In this document: in pieces, positions 25,585 to 35,500 of the stretch
How the letters are laid out: each line of letters begins with the position of its first letter
Numbering within the stretch: the first letter of the stretch is position 1
Assembly: GCF_003594885.1 (NCBI RefSeq)
Contig: NZ_QZEZ01000001.1
Span: 806,001-870,000, forward strand
Origin: Vallicoccus soli
GTDB taxonomy: Bacteria; Actinomycetota; Actinomycetes; Motilibacterales; Motilibacteraceae
DNA: 64,000 bases
Direction: 5' to 3'
Made by a program: the position numbers and the translations under genes
Notes under the pieces: model-generated
What the model saw: the letters and a program-made list of their open reading frames with translations, nothing else
Told to the model about the DNA's origin: nothing
The model's database searches: none

Positions 25585-26712
25585 TCACGGCTCGGGCCAC
25601 CGGCAGCCGCACGAGGGGTGGGCCGGCCACGGCCGCCGGCGCACCTGGCCCTCGGGCAGCGTGAGCTCCAGGGTCGCCCCCGCGCTGCTCGGCAGCCGCT
25701 CGCCCGGGCCGTCGAGCCAGGCGAGGGCGTGCAGCGCGCCCAGCGCGGCGGTCGCGGCCGCCAGGGCGGCGTCGCAGGGCGCGGTGCCGGGCGGGCCGGC
25801 GGCGAGCTGGCCCGCGAGGCGCGGCCAGGCGGGGTCGCGCTCGGCCCGGTGGAACTGCTGGCAGCGCAGGCACGAGGTCGCGCCGGGCACGACGAGCGGG
25901 CCCACGACGCCGGTGGTCTCGCGCACGGCGACGTGCAGCAGCACGACGTCGTCCCGGGCCGCGGCGTCGGCGGCGGCGAGCCACGGCTCCTCGTGCCCGG
26001 CGCGCCCCCGCCCGGGCGCCTCGCCCGCGACGAGCACGACGAGGTCGGGGCGGTGGCGGCGCCCGGGCCGTACCAGCGCGTCGGGGGCGGAGCGGGCGAG
26101 CAGCGCGCGCACCGCGTCCTCGCGGGTCGCGCCGCCCGGCGGCGGCGCGCCGGGCGGCACGTCGCCGGGCGCCGCGGGTGCGGGGTCGTCGGGGACCACG
26201 CGCCCGACCCCGGCGGCCACGAGCAGGGCGGCCAGCCCGCCGCCCACCCGCCCGGCACCCAGCACCCGCACCGAGGCCGCGCGGCGCCGGGCGAGGGCGC
26301 GCGCCGCCCCGTCGGGGCCGTGCCGCACGCTGAGGCCGGCGAGGTCGGGGGCGAGGCGGGCCCGCACGGCGGGCGGCGCGCCGGGCAGGGGCTCCTCGGC
26401 GGCGTCCGCGAGGACCCCCGCTCCCTCGAGCAGGTCGAGCAGCGCGGCGGTCCGCGGGGCGTCGAGCCCCGCCGCGTCGGCGTCGCGCAGGACGGCGCTG
26501 CGCGTGCGGGACCCGTCGAGCGACGCGACGAGGGCCGCCGAGGCGGGGTCGAGGCCGCCGAGGACCACGGCGCGCTCCGGGTCGACCCCCACCTGCAGCG
26601 TCGTGGCGTCGCGCCAGCCGCGCGCGAGCGCGGGGTGCAGGGCGGGCCGGCGGGCCGGGCGCGGCCGCCGCGGGCCGGCCGGCGGCCGCGGGGACGTACG
26701 GGTCGTGCTCAC
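25585..26712 (-). CDS. ThiF/E1-like protein with leader-peptide-binding-like N-terminus
   Basis: A 375-residue protein. Residues 35-115 form a small winged-helix-like region (VLGGLDPASAALVASLDG, LLDLLEGAGVL) resembling the RiPP recognition element of cyclodehydratase ThiF partners. Then comes a Rossmann nucleotide fold (RVLGAGRVGGGLAALLVAAG) and a Zn site built from SCLRCQQ and SCGC. Actinobacteria carry orphan copies of this gene in the same region. No YcaO, dehydrogenase or precursor peptide is nearby. The E1 catalytic cysteine is not evident. The GTG at 26712 follows CAGGCT by 6 nt. Confidence 0.75.
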   Translation of the reverse strand: MSTTRTSPRPPAGPRRPRPARRPALHPALARGWRDATTLQVGVDPERAVVLGGLDPASAALVASLDGSRTRSAVLRDADAAGLDAPRTAALLDLLEGAGVLADAAEEPLPGAPPAVRARLAPDLAGLSVRHGPDGAARALARRRAASVRVLGAGRVGGGLAALLVAAGVGRVVPDDPAPAAPGDVPPGAPPPGGATREDAVRALLARSAPDALVRPGRRHRPDLVVLVAGEAPGRGRAGHEEPWLAAADAAARDDVVLLHVAVRETTGVVGPLVVPGATSCLRCQQFHRAERDPAWPRLAGQLAAGPPGTAPCDAALAAATAALGALHALAWLDGPGERLPSSAGATLELTLPEGQVRRRPWPAHPSCGCRWPEP

Positions 26713-26845
26713 CCGCCGAGCCTGGCACCGCCGGGCGCGGGGCCGCTGGCGTCGTCCACAGGGGGCCGGCCGGGGGCGTACGCGCGGCGCGCCGCGGCCC
26801 GCCCCGTGCGGGGCCGGGCGCGGCGCGCCGGGGACGTGCTGGGCC

Positions 26846-27004
26846 TCAGGCCTTGCCGAGGATGCGGTTGAGCTTCGTGCCGCACACGGGGCAGGTGCCC
26901 TGGGCCATCCGCCGGCCCGACTCGCTCACCTTGATCTCGCCGGTGAAGTCGCGCTTCTCCTTGCACTTCACGCAGTACGCGTCGCCGGTGTAGCTCTCGG
27001 CCAC
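26846..27004 (-). CDS. DUF5679 zinc-ribbon protein
   Basis: A 52-residue protein with two CxxC knuckles (AYCVKCKEK and GTCPVCGTKLN) joined by KVSESGRRMAQ, the near-invariant DUF5679 sequence of actinobacteria. The first four residues are too short for a signal. GTG 27004 has GAGGAGG upstream and a TAGGGT -10-like box about 50 bp upstream on the same strand. Function is unknown; the strong conservation suggests a housekeeping zinc or nucleic-acid role. Confidence 0.85.
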   Translation of the reverse strand: MAESYTGDAYCVKCKEKRDFTGEIKVSESGRRMAQGTCPVCGTKLNRILGKA

Positions 27005-27145
27005 TGGTCCTCCTCGGTCCGCTCGGCGCCCCGGCTCCGGGGCCGGTGCGGGCGACACCCTACGTCAGGGGGCGGGTACGGCCGCCCCGCGCGGCCCCGA
27101 CGCGCGCACGGCGCGGCGCGCCGCCCCTCGGGTAACCTGCGTCAC

Positions 27146-27799
27146 ATGACGGCCGCCGCGGGGTCCGTCGGGCCGGAGGCCGGTCCGACGGTCCCCGCCG
27201 CGCGCCCCGGGGGTGCTGCGCCCGACGTGCGCAGGGCGGTGGACGGGCACGGGCTCGTCGAGGTGCGCCGCAGCGCGCGCCGCCGGCGCACGGTGTCGGC
27301 CTACCGCGACGGCGACCGCACGGTGGTGCTCATCCCGCAGCGCATGTCGCGCGCGGAGGAGCAGCGCTGGGTCGCGGAGATGGTGAGCCGGCTCGAGGCC
27401 AAGGAGCGCCGCGCGCGCCCCACCGACGACGACCTCATGGCGCGCGCGCTCGAGCTGTCGCGGCGGCACCTGGGGTCGCGTGCCGTGCCCACGAGCGTGC
27501 GCTGGGTGGCCAACCAGGCGACGCGCTGGGGCTCGTGCACCCCGGTGGACGGCACCATCCGGCTCTCGGCGCGGCTGCAGGGGATGCCGCCGTGGGTGGT
27601 CGACTACGTCCTCGTCCACGAGCTCGCGCACCTGCTCGTGCCCGGCCACGGCCCGGACTTCTGGGCCCTGGTGGGCGCCTACCCCCGGGCGGAGCGGGCG
27701 CGGGGCTTCCTCGAGGGCGTGGCCGCGGCCAGCGGGCTGCAGCCGCCGCCCGGGGAGGACGCGGCGGGGGGAGCGGGCGAGGTGGCGGCCCGGGACTGA
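27146..27799 (+). CDS. YgjP/WLM-like zinc metallopeptidase
   Basis: A 217-residue protein with the YgjP-type core: RSARRRRTVSAYRDGDRTVV, then TRWGSCTP, and the zinc site HELAHLLVPGHGPDFW (HExxH plus a downstream His). Homologues are described as M48-family or DUF45 metallopeptidases of uncharacterised substrate. ATG 27146 lies 7 nt after TAACCT, a clear leaderless start. It sits in a conserved actinobacterial block with the ThiF-like, DUF5679 and zincin genes. Confidence 0.82.
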   Translation: MTAAAGSVGPEAGPTVPAARPGGAAPDVRRAVDGHGLVEVRRSARRRRTVSAYRDGDRTVVLIPQRMSRAEEQRWVAEMVSRLEAKERRARPTDDDLMARALELSRRHLGSRAVPTSVRWVANQATRWGSCTPVDGTIRLSARLQGMPPWVVDYVLVHELAHLLVPGHGPDFWALVGAYPRAERARGFLEGVAAASGLQPPPGEDAAGGAGEVAARD

Positions 27800-27824
27800 C
27801 GGGCGGCCCGCGCCCCCGGTCCCC

Positions 27825-28400
27825 TCAGCTCCGCAGCCGGGCCACCGCCGCGGCGGCGAGGCGCTGCAGGTCGAGCACCGCGGCGCCGCCGACCTCCTCG
27901 CGCCCGCCCCCGGCGATCCGGTCCAGGTCGAACCAGCGCAGGTCGCGCGACTCGGCGCTGGCGCGCGGCGCGGCACCGGCGGGGGCCAGCGCGACCCACC
28001 GCACGTCCAGGTGCTCGCGGCAGGTGCCGAAGGCCCCCGAGAGCGCGTGCCGGTCGAGGCCGACCGGCCCGCCCACGAGGCGCAGGCCGTCGATGCCGGA
28101 CTCCTCGGTGGCCTCGCGGAGCGCGCCCGCCTCGAGCGAGGCGTCGCCGGGCTCGCAGTGCCCCCCGGTCTGGGCCCAGAAGCCGCCCTTGGCGTGCAGG
28201 GTCAGCAGCGCCCGGCCCGCGTCGGCGTCGACGACGAGCGCGCTCGCCGTGAGGTGGCGCGGGACGCAGCGCTTGAGCAGCCCGTCGGGGTGCCCGGCGA
28301 GGAACGCCAGGTACGCCGCGCGCAGCCGCTCCTGCTCCTCGTCCGGCGCGGCCCAGCCCTCGAGCAGGGCCGTCGCCGCCGCGTGGGCGTCCGCGCTCAC
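27825..28400 (-). CDS. Nudix hydrolase
   Basis: A 191-residue protein with a slightly altered Nudix box (GGHCEPGDASLEAGALREAT then EESGI). The REATEESG core is intact; one extra residue shifts the first Glu, as in many actinobacterial members of this subgroup. It probably cleaves a nucleoside diphosphate linked to another moiety; the substrate is unknown. The GTG overlaps the stop of the upstream zincin gene (GTGA), so the two are translated together. Confidence 0.85.
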   Translation of the reverse strand: MSADAHAAATALLEGWAAPDEEQERLRAAYLAFLAGHPDGLLKRCVPRHLTASALVVDADAGRALLTLHAKGGFWAQTGGHCEPGDASLEAGALREATEESGIDGLRLVGGPVGLDRHALSGAFGTCREHLDVRWVALAPAGAAPRASAESRDLRWFDLDRIAGGGREEVGGAAVLDLQRLAAAAVARLRS

Positions 28401-29896
28401 GCCCCGGAGCGCGGGCCGCCGGTCCCGTCGGCCGGGCCGTCGCCCGTCCCGGCGTCGCCGTCCCCGGTGCCCTCGCCGGTGCCGCCTCCGTCGCCTGCGC
28501 CCGGCCCGCCGGTCAGCTCGTCGAGCCCGGACAGGTCGAGCTCGCCGCCCCCGCGCACGAAGCGCTGCGGGTCGTCGAGGTCCTCGGCGCCCGGCAGGAG
28601 GTCGGGGTGCGACCAGACCGCGTCGCGGCCCTCGGTGCCGCGGGCCTCGGCGAGCGCGGCCCACAGCGCGGCGGCGTCGCGCAGCCGGCGCGGGCGCAGC
28701 TCGAGCCCGACCAGCGCGGCGAAGACCTCCTCGGCGGGGCCGCCGGAGGCCCGGCGGCGCCGTACCGTCTCGCGCAGCGCCACCGCCGCGGGCAGCCGCG
28801 GCCCGGCAGCGGCGTCGACGACCTCGTCGACCCAGCCCTCGACGAGCGCGAGCAGCGTCTCGAGGCGCCGCAGCGCCGCCTGCTGCTCGGGGGTGTCCTG
28901 CGGCTCGAAGAGCCCGCCGGTGAGCGCCTCCTGCACCGCCTGGGGGTTGCTCGGGTCGATGCGCCCGAGCTGCTCCTCGATCTGGGCGGTGTCCACCCGG
29001 ATGCCGCGGGCGTAGTCCTCGACCGCGGCCGCGAGGCGCGAGGGCAGCCACGGCACGTGGCTGAAGAGCCGGTGGTGCGCGCACTCGCGCAGGGCCAGGA
29101 ACAGGCGGACCTGGTCCTCGGGGAGGCCGAGCCCCTCGCCGAACGCGGCGATGCCCGACGGGACGAGGATCGCGGTGCCCGCGGGCCCCAGCGGCAGCCC
29201 GACGTCGGTGGAGGACACGACCTCGCGCGAGAGCGAGCCGACCGCCTGCCCGACCTGGGTGCCGAACATGGCGCCGCCCATGGAGCGCATCATCTGCTGC
29301 ATCGGGCCGGCCAGCGCCTGCACCTGCGCGCGCATCTCCTCGGGCACGCCCTGCTGCATCGCCCCGCCCATGGCGTCGACGACCTTGCCGGCCACCGGGT
29401 CGACGAGCCGCTGCCACGCCGGCAGGGTCCCCTCGACCCACTCCGCCCTGCTCCAGGCCCGGGCCCGGCTCGTGCCCGCCGGCAGGGTCGTCGCCTCGTC
29501 GAGCCAGACCTCGGCGATGCGCACGGCCTCGGCGACCGCCGCGTGGTCCGCGCCGCCGACCGACCGGTCGCCCTGCGCGCCGGCCTGGCGGGCGACCTGG
29601 CGGGCGAGGTCCCAGTTCACGGGCCCGCCCGTCCAGGACATGACCTCGCCGAGCCTCTGGAACACCGCGCCGAGCGCCGCCGGGTCGAACGCCCCGCCGG
29701 CGCCGCCGCCGAGCAGGGCCGAGAACGGGTCCTGCGGCCCGCCGGACCCGGACCCGGAGCCGGACCCGGAGCCGGACCCGGAGCCGGACCCGGAGCCGGA
29801 CCCGAACCCCGGCGGCCGGCGCTGCGACGGGTCGCGCTGCTCGTCGTCGTCGTCACCGCCGGACGGCAGGCCGAAGCCGAAGGGGACGTCGTTCAC
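28397..29896 (-). CDS. Zincin-like metallopeptidase, DUF2342/TIGR03624 family
   Basis: A 499-residue protein typical of the actinobacterial zinc-dependent hydrolase family. The N-terminus is a disordered Asp-rich segment followed by about ten Gly-Ser repeats (residues 31-53). The core includes GPVNWDLARQ, AEVWLDEAT, the characteristic FGTQVGQAVGSLSREV, and the metal-site helix LRECAHHRLFSHVPWLP. Activity has not been shown to my knowledge. The GTG at 29896 has GAGGTG upstream. It is co-translated with the downstream Nudix gene and diverges from moaE across 185 bp. Confidence 0.85.
   Translation of the reverse strand: MNDVPFGFGLPSGGDDDDEQRDPSQRRPPGFGSGSGSGSGSGSGSGSGSGSGGPQDPFSALLGGGAGGAFDPAALGAVFQRLGEVMSWTGGPVNWDLARQVARQAGAQGDRSVGGADHAAVAEAVRIAEVWLDEATTLPAGTSRARAWSRAEWVEGTLPAWQRLVDPVAGKVVDAMGGAMQQGVPEEMRAQVQALAGPMQQMMRSMGGAMFGTQVGQAVGSLSREVVSSTDVGLPLGPAGTAILVPSGIAAFGEGLGLPEDQVRLFLALRECAHHRLFSHVPWLPSRLAAAVEDYARGIRVDTAQIEEQLGRIDPSNPQAVQEALTGGLFEPQDTPEQQAALRRLETLLALVEGWVDEVVDAAAGPRLPAAVALRETVRRRRASGGPAEEVFAALVGLELRPRRLRDAAALWAALAEARGTEGRDAVWSHPDLLPGAEDLDDPQRFVRGGGELDLSGLDELTGGPGAGDGGGTGEGTGDGDAGTGDGPADGTGGPRSGA
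29742..29804 (-). repeat. 12-bp tandem repeat encoding Gly-Ser linker
   Basis: About five tandem copies of GGACCCGGAGCC (plus strand) encode the Gly-Ser repeat near the zincin N-terminus. The unit keeps frame, so its copy number may vary between strains. Confidence 0.8.
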
Positions 29897-30081
29897 GGTG
29901 GCACCTCGATCGGGTGGCGCTGGCTGGGTCAGGATGTGCGGGACGTGCGGGCCGTGCCGGGCGCGGGCGGGGCGGTGCCCCGCTCGCCCTGCGTCCGTCC
30001 CACCGTAACGAGCCGGGCCCGGCACGGGTGCCCGGGGAGCGGGCGGCCCGTCGGGGTTCGCCCAGGGCAGAGGGGAGCGCC

Positions 30082-30555
30082 GTGAGCGGCGGCGGGGACG
30101 GCGGCGGGGACGGCGGCGGGCGCACGGGGGAGCGGGGCCCGGTGCGCCTGCTGGGCGTGCGCGCCACCCCGATCGGGGTCGACGAGGTGCTCGCGGCGGT
30201 GCGCGACCCCGCGGCGGGCGGTACGGCGGTGTTCGTCGGCACGGTCCGCCGCGAGGACGGCGGCAAGGAGGTCGACGAGCTCGGCTACAGCGCGCACCCC
30301 CGGGTGGAGGAGGTCCTGGCGCAGGTCGCGCAGCGCGTGGCGCAGCGGCACCCGGTGGTGGCCCTCGCGGCCCTGCACCGCACCGGCGACCTCGCGGTCG
30401 GCGACGTCGCCGTGGTCGTCGCCGCGGCCGCCGGGCACCGGGGGGAGGCCTTCGACGCCTGCCGCGAGCTCGTCGAGGACCTCAAGCACCAGGTGCCGCT
30501 GTGGAAGCACCAGCGCTTCGCCGACGGCAGCGACGAGTGGGTGGGCTCCGCCTGA
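30082..30555 (+). CDS. moaE: Molybdopterin synthase catalytic subunit
   Basis: A 157-residue MoaE. After a Gly-rich start of about 20 residues the family motifs follow: VFVGTVRRED, YSAHPRVEEVL, LHRTGDLAVGDVAVVVA, HRGEAFDACRELVEDLK and VPLWKHQRFADGSDEWV with the active-site Lys. With MoaD it adds sulphur to precursor Z to form molybdopterin. No other moa gene is near. GTG 30082 has AGAGGGGAG upstream. The Lon-like protease follows 68 bp downstream, the usual actinobacterial order. Confidence 0.9.
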   Translation: MSGGGDGGGDGGGRTGERGPVRLLGVRATPIGVDEVLAAVRDPAAGGTAVFVGTVRREDGGKEVDELGYSAHPRVEEVLAQVAQRVAQRHPVVALAALHRTGDLAVGDVAVVVAAAAGHRGEAFDACRELVEDLKHQVPLWKHQRFADGSDEWVGSA

Positions 30556-30623
30556 GCCGCCTACGCTGGAGGTCCAGCGCGCGCCGTGACGCGCCCGAGG
30601 CGGAAGGTGGCGAGCGCGCGCCG

Positions 30624-31736
30624 ATGGTCAGCGGTCCCGCGGTCGAGCAGGCCCGCGACGAGCAGGACGGGCCCCCGCCCCGCCCTGCGGCGTCGCGCCC
30701 GGTCGTCCTGGCGGCCTCGGCCCTGGTCGCCGTCGCCCTCGCGGCGGTCGCCGCGCTCCTGCCGGTGCCGTACGTCCTGCTGTCCCCCGGCCCGACCGCC
30801 AACACCATCGGCGAGGTCGACGGGACCCAGCTCATCACCGTACGGGGGCGGGAGACGTACCCGACCGCGGGCCACCTGGACCTCACCACCGTGTCGGTGA
30901 GCGGCGGGCCCGGGCGGCGGGTCGACCTCGTGCAGGCCCTGCGCGGCTGGCTCGACCCCGCGGTGGCGGTGGTCCCCGAGGAGCAGGTCTACCCGGAGGG
31001 GACCACCGAGGAGCAGGTGCAGCAGACGAACGCCCGCGACATGACCTCGTCGCAGGACGACGCGACCGCCGCCGCGCTGCGCCAGCTCGGCGTGCCGGTC
31101 GACGAGCGGGCGACCGTCGCGGCGGTCGCGCCGGGGTCGGCGGCCGACGGGGTGCTGCGCGTCGGCGACGTCATCACGGCGGTCGACGGCCGGGCGGTCG
31201 CCGGCAGCGCCCGGGCTGCGGAGCGGGTCGGCGACCGGAGCCCGGGGGACCTCGTCGAGCTCACGGTGCTGCGCGACGGCGAGGAGTCGGTCCAGCGGGT
31301 CGTCACCCGGCCCGCCGAGGACGACCCCGAGCGCGCGGTCGTCGGGGTGCAGCTCGGCACGACGTTCGACGCGCCCTTCGAGGTCGAGTTCGGCCTCGAG
31401 GACGTCGGCGGCCCGAGCGCCGGGATGATGTTCGCGCTCGGCATCATCGACGAGCTCACCCCCGGCGAGCTCAACGGCGGGCAGTACGTCGCGGGCACCG
31501 GCGAGATCACCCCCGACGGGCAGGTGCGCCCCATCGGCGGCATCCAGCAGAAGCTCGTCGCCGCGCGCGACCTCGGCGCGGACCTGTTCCTCGCGCCCTC
31601 CGGCAACTGCCGGGAGGTCGCGGCCGCCACCCCCGAGGGGCTGCGGGTGACCCCGGTCGACTCGCTGGGCCAGGCGCTCTCGGCGCTGCGGGCGCTGCGG
31701 GAGGACCGCGCGGACGCGCTGCCCACCTGCGGCTGA
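30624..31736 (+). CDS. Membrane-anchored Lon-like serine protease with PDZ domain
   Basis: A 370-residue protein with one N-terminal membrane helix (about 28-50) followed by VPYVLLSPGPTANT. A PDZ domain comes next (VAPGSAADGVLRVGDVITAVDG), then an S16 protease domain with the catalytic Ser in GGPSAGMMFALGI and Lys in GGIQQKLVAARD. The catalytic domain faces outside. It matches the YlbL/Rv3194c family, which processes or clears envelope proteins. ATG 30624 is chosen; GGAAGGTGG lies 13 nt upstream, a rather long spacing. The UPF0182 gene is downstream after an opposing small gene, as in relatives. Confidence 0.9.
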   Translation: MVSGPAVEQARDEQDGPPPRPAASRPVVLAASALVAVALAAVAALLPVPYVLLSPGPTANTIGEVDGTQLITVRGRETYPTAGHLDLTTVSVSGGPGRRVDLVQALRGWLDPAVAVVPEEQVYPEGTTEEQVQQTNARDMTSSQDDATAAALRQLGVPVDERATVAAVAPGSAADGVLRVGDVITAVDGRAVAGSARAAERVGDRSPGDLVELTVLRDGEESVQRVVTRPAEDDPERAVVGVQLGTTFDAPFEVEFGLEDVGGPSAGMMFALGIIDELTPGELNGGQYVAGTGEITPDGQVRPIGGIQQKLVAARDLGADLFLAPSGNCREVAAATPEGLRVTPVDSLGQALSALRALREDRADALPTCG

Positions 31737-31743
31737 GCCGCCC

Positions 31744-32316
31744 CTAGTCCTCGAGCGTGGCCGCCAGCGCGCGGGCCAGCCCGGGCACGAGGTCGGCGCC
31801 GGAGCGCACGTCCTGGTCGCGGTCCGCCGAGCGCAGCCGCACCGCGCACTCCCGGCTGCCGTCGCGCAGGACGCCCACGGCGAGGCGCACCTCCTGGCGG
31901 CCCGGGTGGCCGGCGGCGAAGGCGGCCGCGGCCGCGGGGTCGTCGGGCAGGGCGCCCTCGGCGTCGGGCGGCAGCACGAGCCGCTCGACGGCGACGGCGG
32001 TGCCGGCCACCTCCGGCGGCCACACGATGCCCGCGAGCAGCTCCTCGAGGCCGTCGTGCGCGGGCACCTCCTGCTCCACCGGCGTCAGGTGCCCCGGGTC
32101 CAGCAGCAGCGCGTCCCCGCCGAGCTGGTCGGCGAGGTCGGGCTGCGCGGCGAGCAGCTCGGCGGTGGGCACGAGCGCGAAGAGGCGCACCGGCTGGTCC
32201 CAGCCGCCGGCGGCGACGTGCTGCTCGAGCTCGACGACGGCGCGGGTGAGCCGCGGCGGGGCGGCGGCGGCCCGGGGGCGGCGGGGGTCGGCGGGCTGGG
32301 GGGACTGGTCGGCCAT
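31744..32316 (-). CDS. PPA1309-like conserved actinobacterial protein
   Basis: A 190-residue soluble protein with LTRAVVELEQHVAAGGWDQP, RLFALVPTAELLA, LTPVEQE and GIVWPPEVAGTAVAVERLVLP. These are the conserved segments of the PPA1309 family, found between the PDZ protease and UPF0182 genes in actinobacteria. No function is known. The ATG at 32316 is preceded by CAGGAT at 5 nt. It runs opposite to both neighbours and its stop is 8 bp from that of the protease. Confidence 0.78.
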   Translation of the reverse strand: MADQSPQPADPRRPRAAAAPPRLTRAVVELEQHVAAGGWDQPVRLFALVPTAELLAAQPDLADQLGGDALLLDPGHLTPVEQEVPAHDGLEELLAGIVWPPEVAGTAVAVERLVLPPDAEGALPDDPAAAAAFAAGHPGRQEVRLAVGVLRDGSRECAVRLRSADRDQDVRSGADLVPGLARALAATLED

Positions 32317-32536
32317 GGCCCCATCCTGCCCCGGAGCGGGCGCCGTCCCGATCGGTCCCCGGTCCGTCGCCCGGGTCCGTCCCCCGGTCCGTCCCCCGGT
32401 CCGTACCCGGGCACGAGCCCGGCCCGTCGGGTCCGTCCGACGGGGAACCGTCGCCACGCCCCGGTACGTTCCTCCTACGGCCCGTGCTGCGCTCGGGCCC
32501 GCCGACCGACCGCACCGCCGCCGAGGGGCCCCACGC

Positions 32537-35500
32537 GTGAGCTTCCAGATGCCGCCGGACCCGGGCGGACCCGCCCGCCGTCCCGGCGGTCCCGTCCTCG
32601 CCCGCCGGCGCAACCGCGCCCTGCTGCCGACCCTCGTGGTCGTCGCCGCGCTCGTCGCCCTCTTCGGGTTGTTCGTCTCGTACTACACGGACTACCTCTG
32701 GTACCAGGACGTCGGCTTCACCGGGGTCTTCACCCGCGAGCTGCTGACGCGGGCGCTGCTGTTCCTCGTGGGCGCGGCCGTCATGGCGGGGGCCGTGGTC
32801 GGGAGCTTCGTGCTCGCGTACCGCTCCCGCCCGGTGTACGCGCCGATGTCGCCCGAGCAGCAGAACCTCGAGCGCTACCGGCAGGGCATCGAGCCGTTCC
32901 GCCGCCTGCTCGTCGTCGTGGCCGCCGTGCTCGTGGGCCTCGTCGCCGGCAGCACCGCCGCCGGGCAGTGGCAGACCTTCCTGCTGTGGCGGCACGGGAC
33001 GTCCTTCGGCCAGGAGGACGCGCAGTTCGGGATGGACATCTCGTTCTTCACGTTCGACCTGCCCTGGTGGCGGTTCGTCCTGAGCTTCGCCTTCGCGCTC
33101 GTCATCGTCTCGCTCGTCGTCGCCGCCGCGACGCACTACCTCTACGGCGGCCTGCGCCTTCAGTCGCCGGGGGAGCGGACGTCCACCGGGGCGCGGATCC
33201 ACCTGTCGGTGCTGCTCGGCGTGTTCGTCCTGCTCAAGGCGGTCGCCTACTGGATGGACCGCTGGTTCCTCGCCACCACCGGCGGGCGCGTCAACAACCG
33301 CGACTTCGTGGGGCTCACCTTCGCCGACGTCAACGCGGTGCTGCCGGCCAAGGCGATCCTCGCGGTGATCAGCGTCATCGTCGCGGTGCTGTTCTTCGTC
33401 GGGGTGGCCCGCAGCGGGTGGCTCCTGCCGGGCCTCGGCGTCGGCCTGCTGCTCGTCGCGGCGGTGCTCATCGGCAGCGTCTACCCGGCGGTCGTCCAGC
33501 GGTTCGAGGTGCGCCCGTCCGAGCTGGACAAGGAGTCGCCCTACATCGAGCGCAACATCGCCGGCACCCGCAGCGCGTACGACATCGCCGACACCGAGGT
33601 GACGGCCATCCAGGGGTCGACGACGGCGACCCAGGCCCAGCTGCGCGAGGCGGCCGACTCGATCCCGGGCATCCGCCTGCTCGACCCCCAGATCGTGCCG
33701 CCGGCGTTCCGCCAGCTGCAGCAGGTCCGCGGCTTCTACAGCTTCCCCGACGTGCTCGACGTGGACCGCTACACGATCGACGGGACCGAGCAGGACTCCG
33801 TCGTGTCGGTGCGCGAGCTCGACCTCGACGGGCTGGGGGAGAACCAGCGCGGCTGGATCAACGACCACATCGTCTACACGCACGGCTTCGGCTTCGTCGC
33901 CGCGCGCGGCAACACCGCCCAGGCCGACGGCCGGCCGTCGTTCCTCGAGAGCGACATCCCGCCCACCGGCGAGCTCGGCGAGTACGAGCCGCGCATCTAC
34001 TTCGGCGAGCGCTCGCCGGAGTACTCCATCGTCGGCGCCCCCGAGGGCAGCGACCCCCGGGAGTTCGACCGGCCCGACGACGAGGCGTCCGAGGGCTCGG
34101 TCTTCACCACGTACGACGGCTCGGGCGGCGTCGAGGTCGGCTCGCTGTTCCGCAAGCTCCTCTACGCGGCGAAGTACCAGGAGGGGAACATCCTCCTGTC
34201 GGACTTCATCAACGACGAGTCCAAGATCCTGTACGTGCGCGAGCCCCGCGACCGCGTCGAGAAGGTCGCGCCCTGGCTGAAGCTGGACGGCAACACCTAC
34301 CCCGCGGTCGTGGACGGTCGGATCCAGTGGATCCTCGACGGCTACACGACGAGCAACAGCTACCCGTACTCGAGCCGCACCTCGCTGCAGGACGCGACCA
34401 CCGACGCGCTGACGAGCACGTCGACGACCCGGGTGGTCCAGGCCAACGAGCAGGTCAACTACATCCGCAACTCGGTCAAGGCGACGGTGGACGCGTACAG
34501 CGGCGAGGTGCGCCTCTACGAGTGGACGCCGGAGGGCCAGACCGTCGACCCGGTGCTCAGCACCTGGATGAAGGCGTTCCCCGGCACCGTGGAGCCGTAC
34601 GAGGAGATCGACGAGGGCCTGCGCCAGCACCTGCGCTACCCGGAGGACCTCTTCAAGGTCCAGCGCGAGCTCCTCACGCGCTACCACGTCACCGACCCCG
34701 AGGCGTTCTTCTCGGGCGTGGACTTCTGGGAGGTGCCGAACGACCCGACCCCGGAGAGCACGGGCAACGTGCAGCAGCCGCCGTTCTACCTGACGCTGCG
34801 CATGCCGGAGCAGGAGCAGCCGGCCTTCTCGCTGACGACCACCTTCGTGCCGAACAACCGGGCGAACCTCTCGGCCTTCGCGGCGGTGAACGCCGAGCCG
34901 GGCGAGGACTACGGCACGATCCGCATCCTCGAGCTGCCGCGCAACACGGCCATCCCCGGCCCGCAGCAGGTGCAGAACAACTACCAGGCCAACTCGAGCG
35001 TGGCGCAGACGCTGAACCTGCTCCAGCAGCGCGGTTCGCGGGTGTCCTTCGGCAACCTGCTGACGCTGCCGGTCGGCGAGGCGCTGCTCTACGTCGAGCC
35101 GGTGTACGTCAGCGGCTCGACCGGCACCTCGTCCTACCCGCTCCTGCAGTACGTCCTCGTCGCCTTCGGCGACCGGGTGGGCTTCGCCCCGACCCTCGAG
35201 GGCGCGCTCAACCAGGTCTTCGAGGGCGCCGGCGGTATCACCGACGAGGTGCCGCCGACCGAGGGCGGCGGCGAGCAGGAGCCGGCGGACCAGCAGGCGC
35301 GCCTGGCGCGGGCGCTCTCGCAGGCCGAGGCGGCGATCGCGGCGGGCGAGGAGGCGCTGCAGGCCGGGGACTTCGCGGCGTACGGCGAGGCCCAGGAGCG
35401 GGTCGCGCGGGCGATCCGCGAGGCCGCGGCGGCGCAGGCGGCGATCACCGGGGCCCAGGCCCCGGAGGCGCCGGCCCAGGGCGACGGCGCCGTGCCCCCC

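Noticed and set aside
27825-30555. moaE as part of a molybdopterin cluster
   Set aside because: No other moa, moe or molybdate transport gene is present; it stands alone between the zincin and Lon-like genes.
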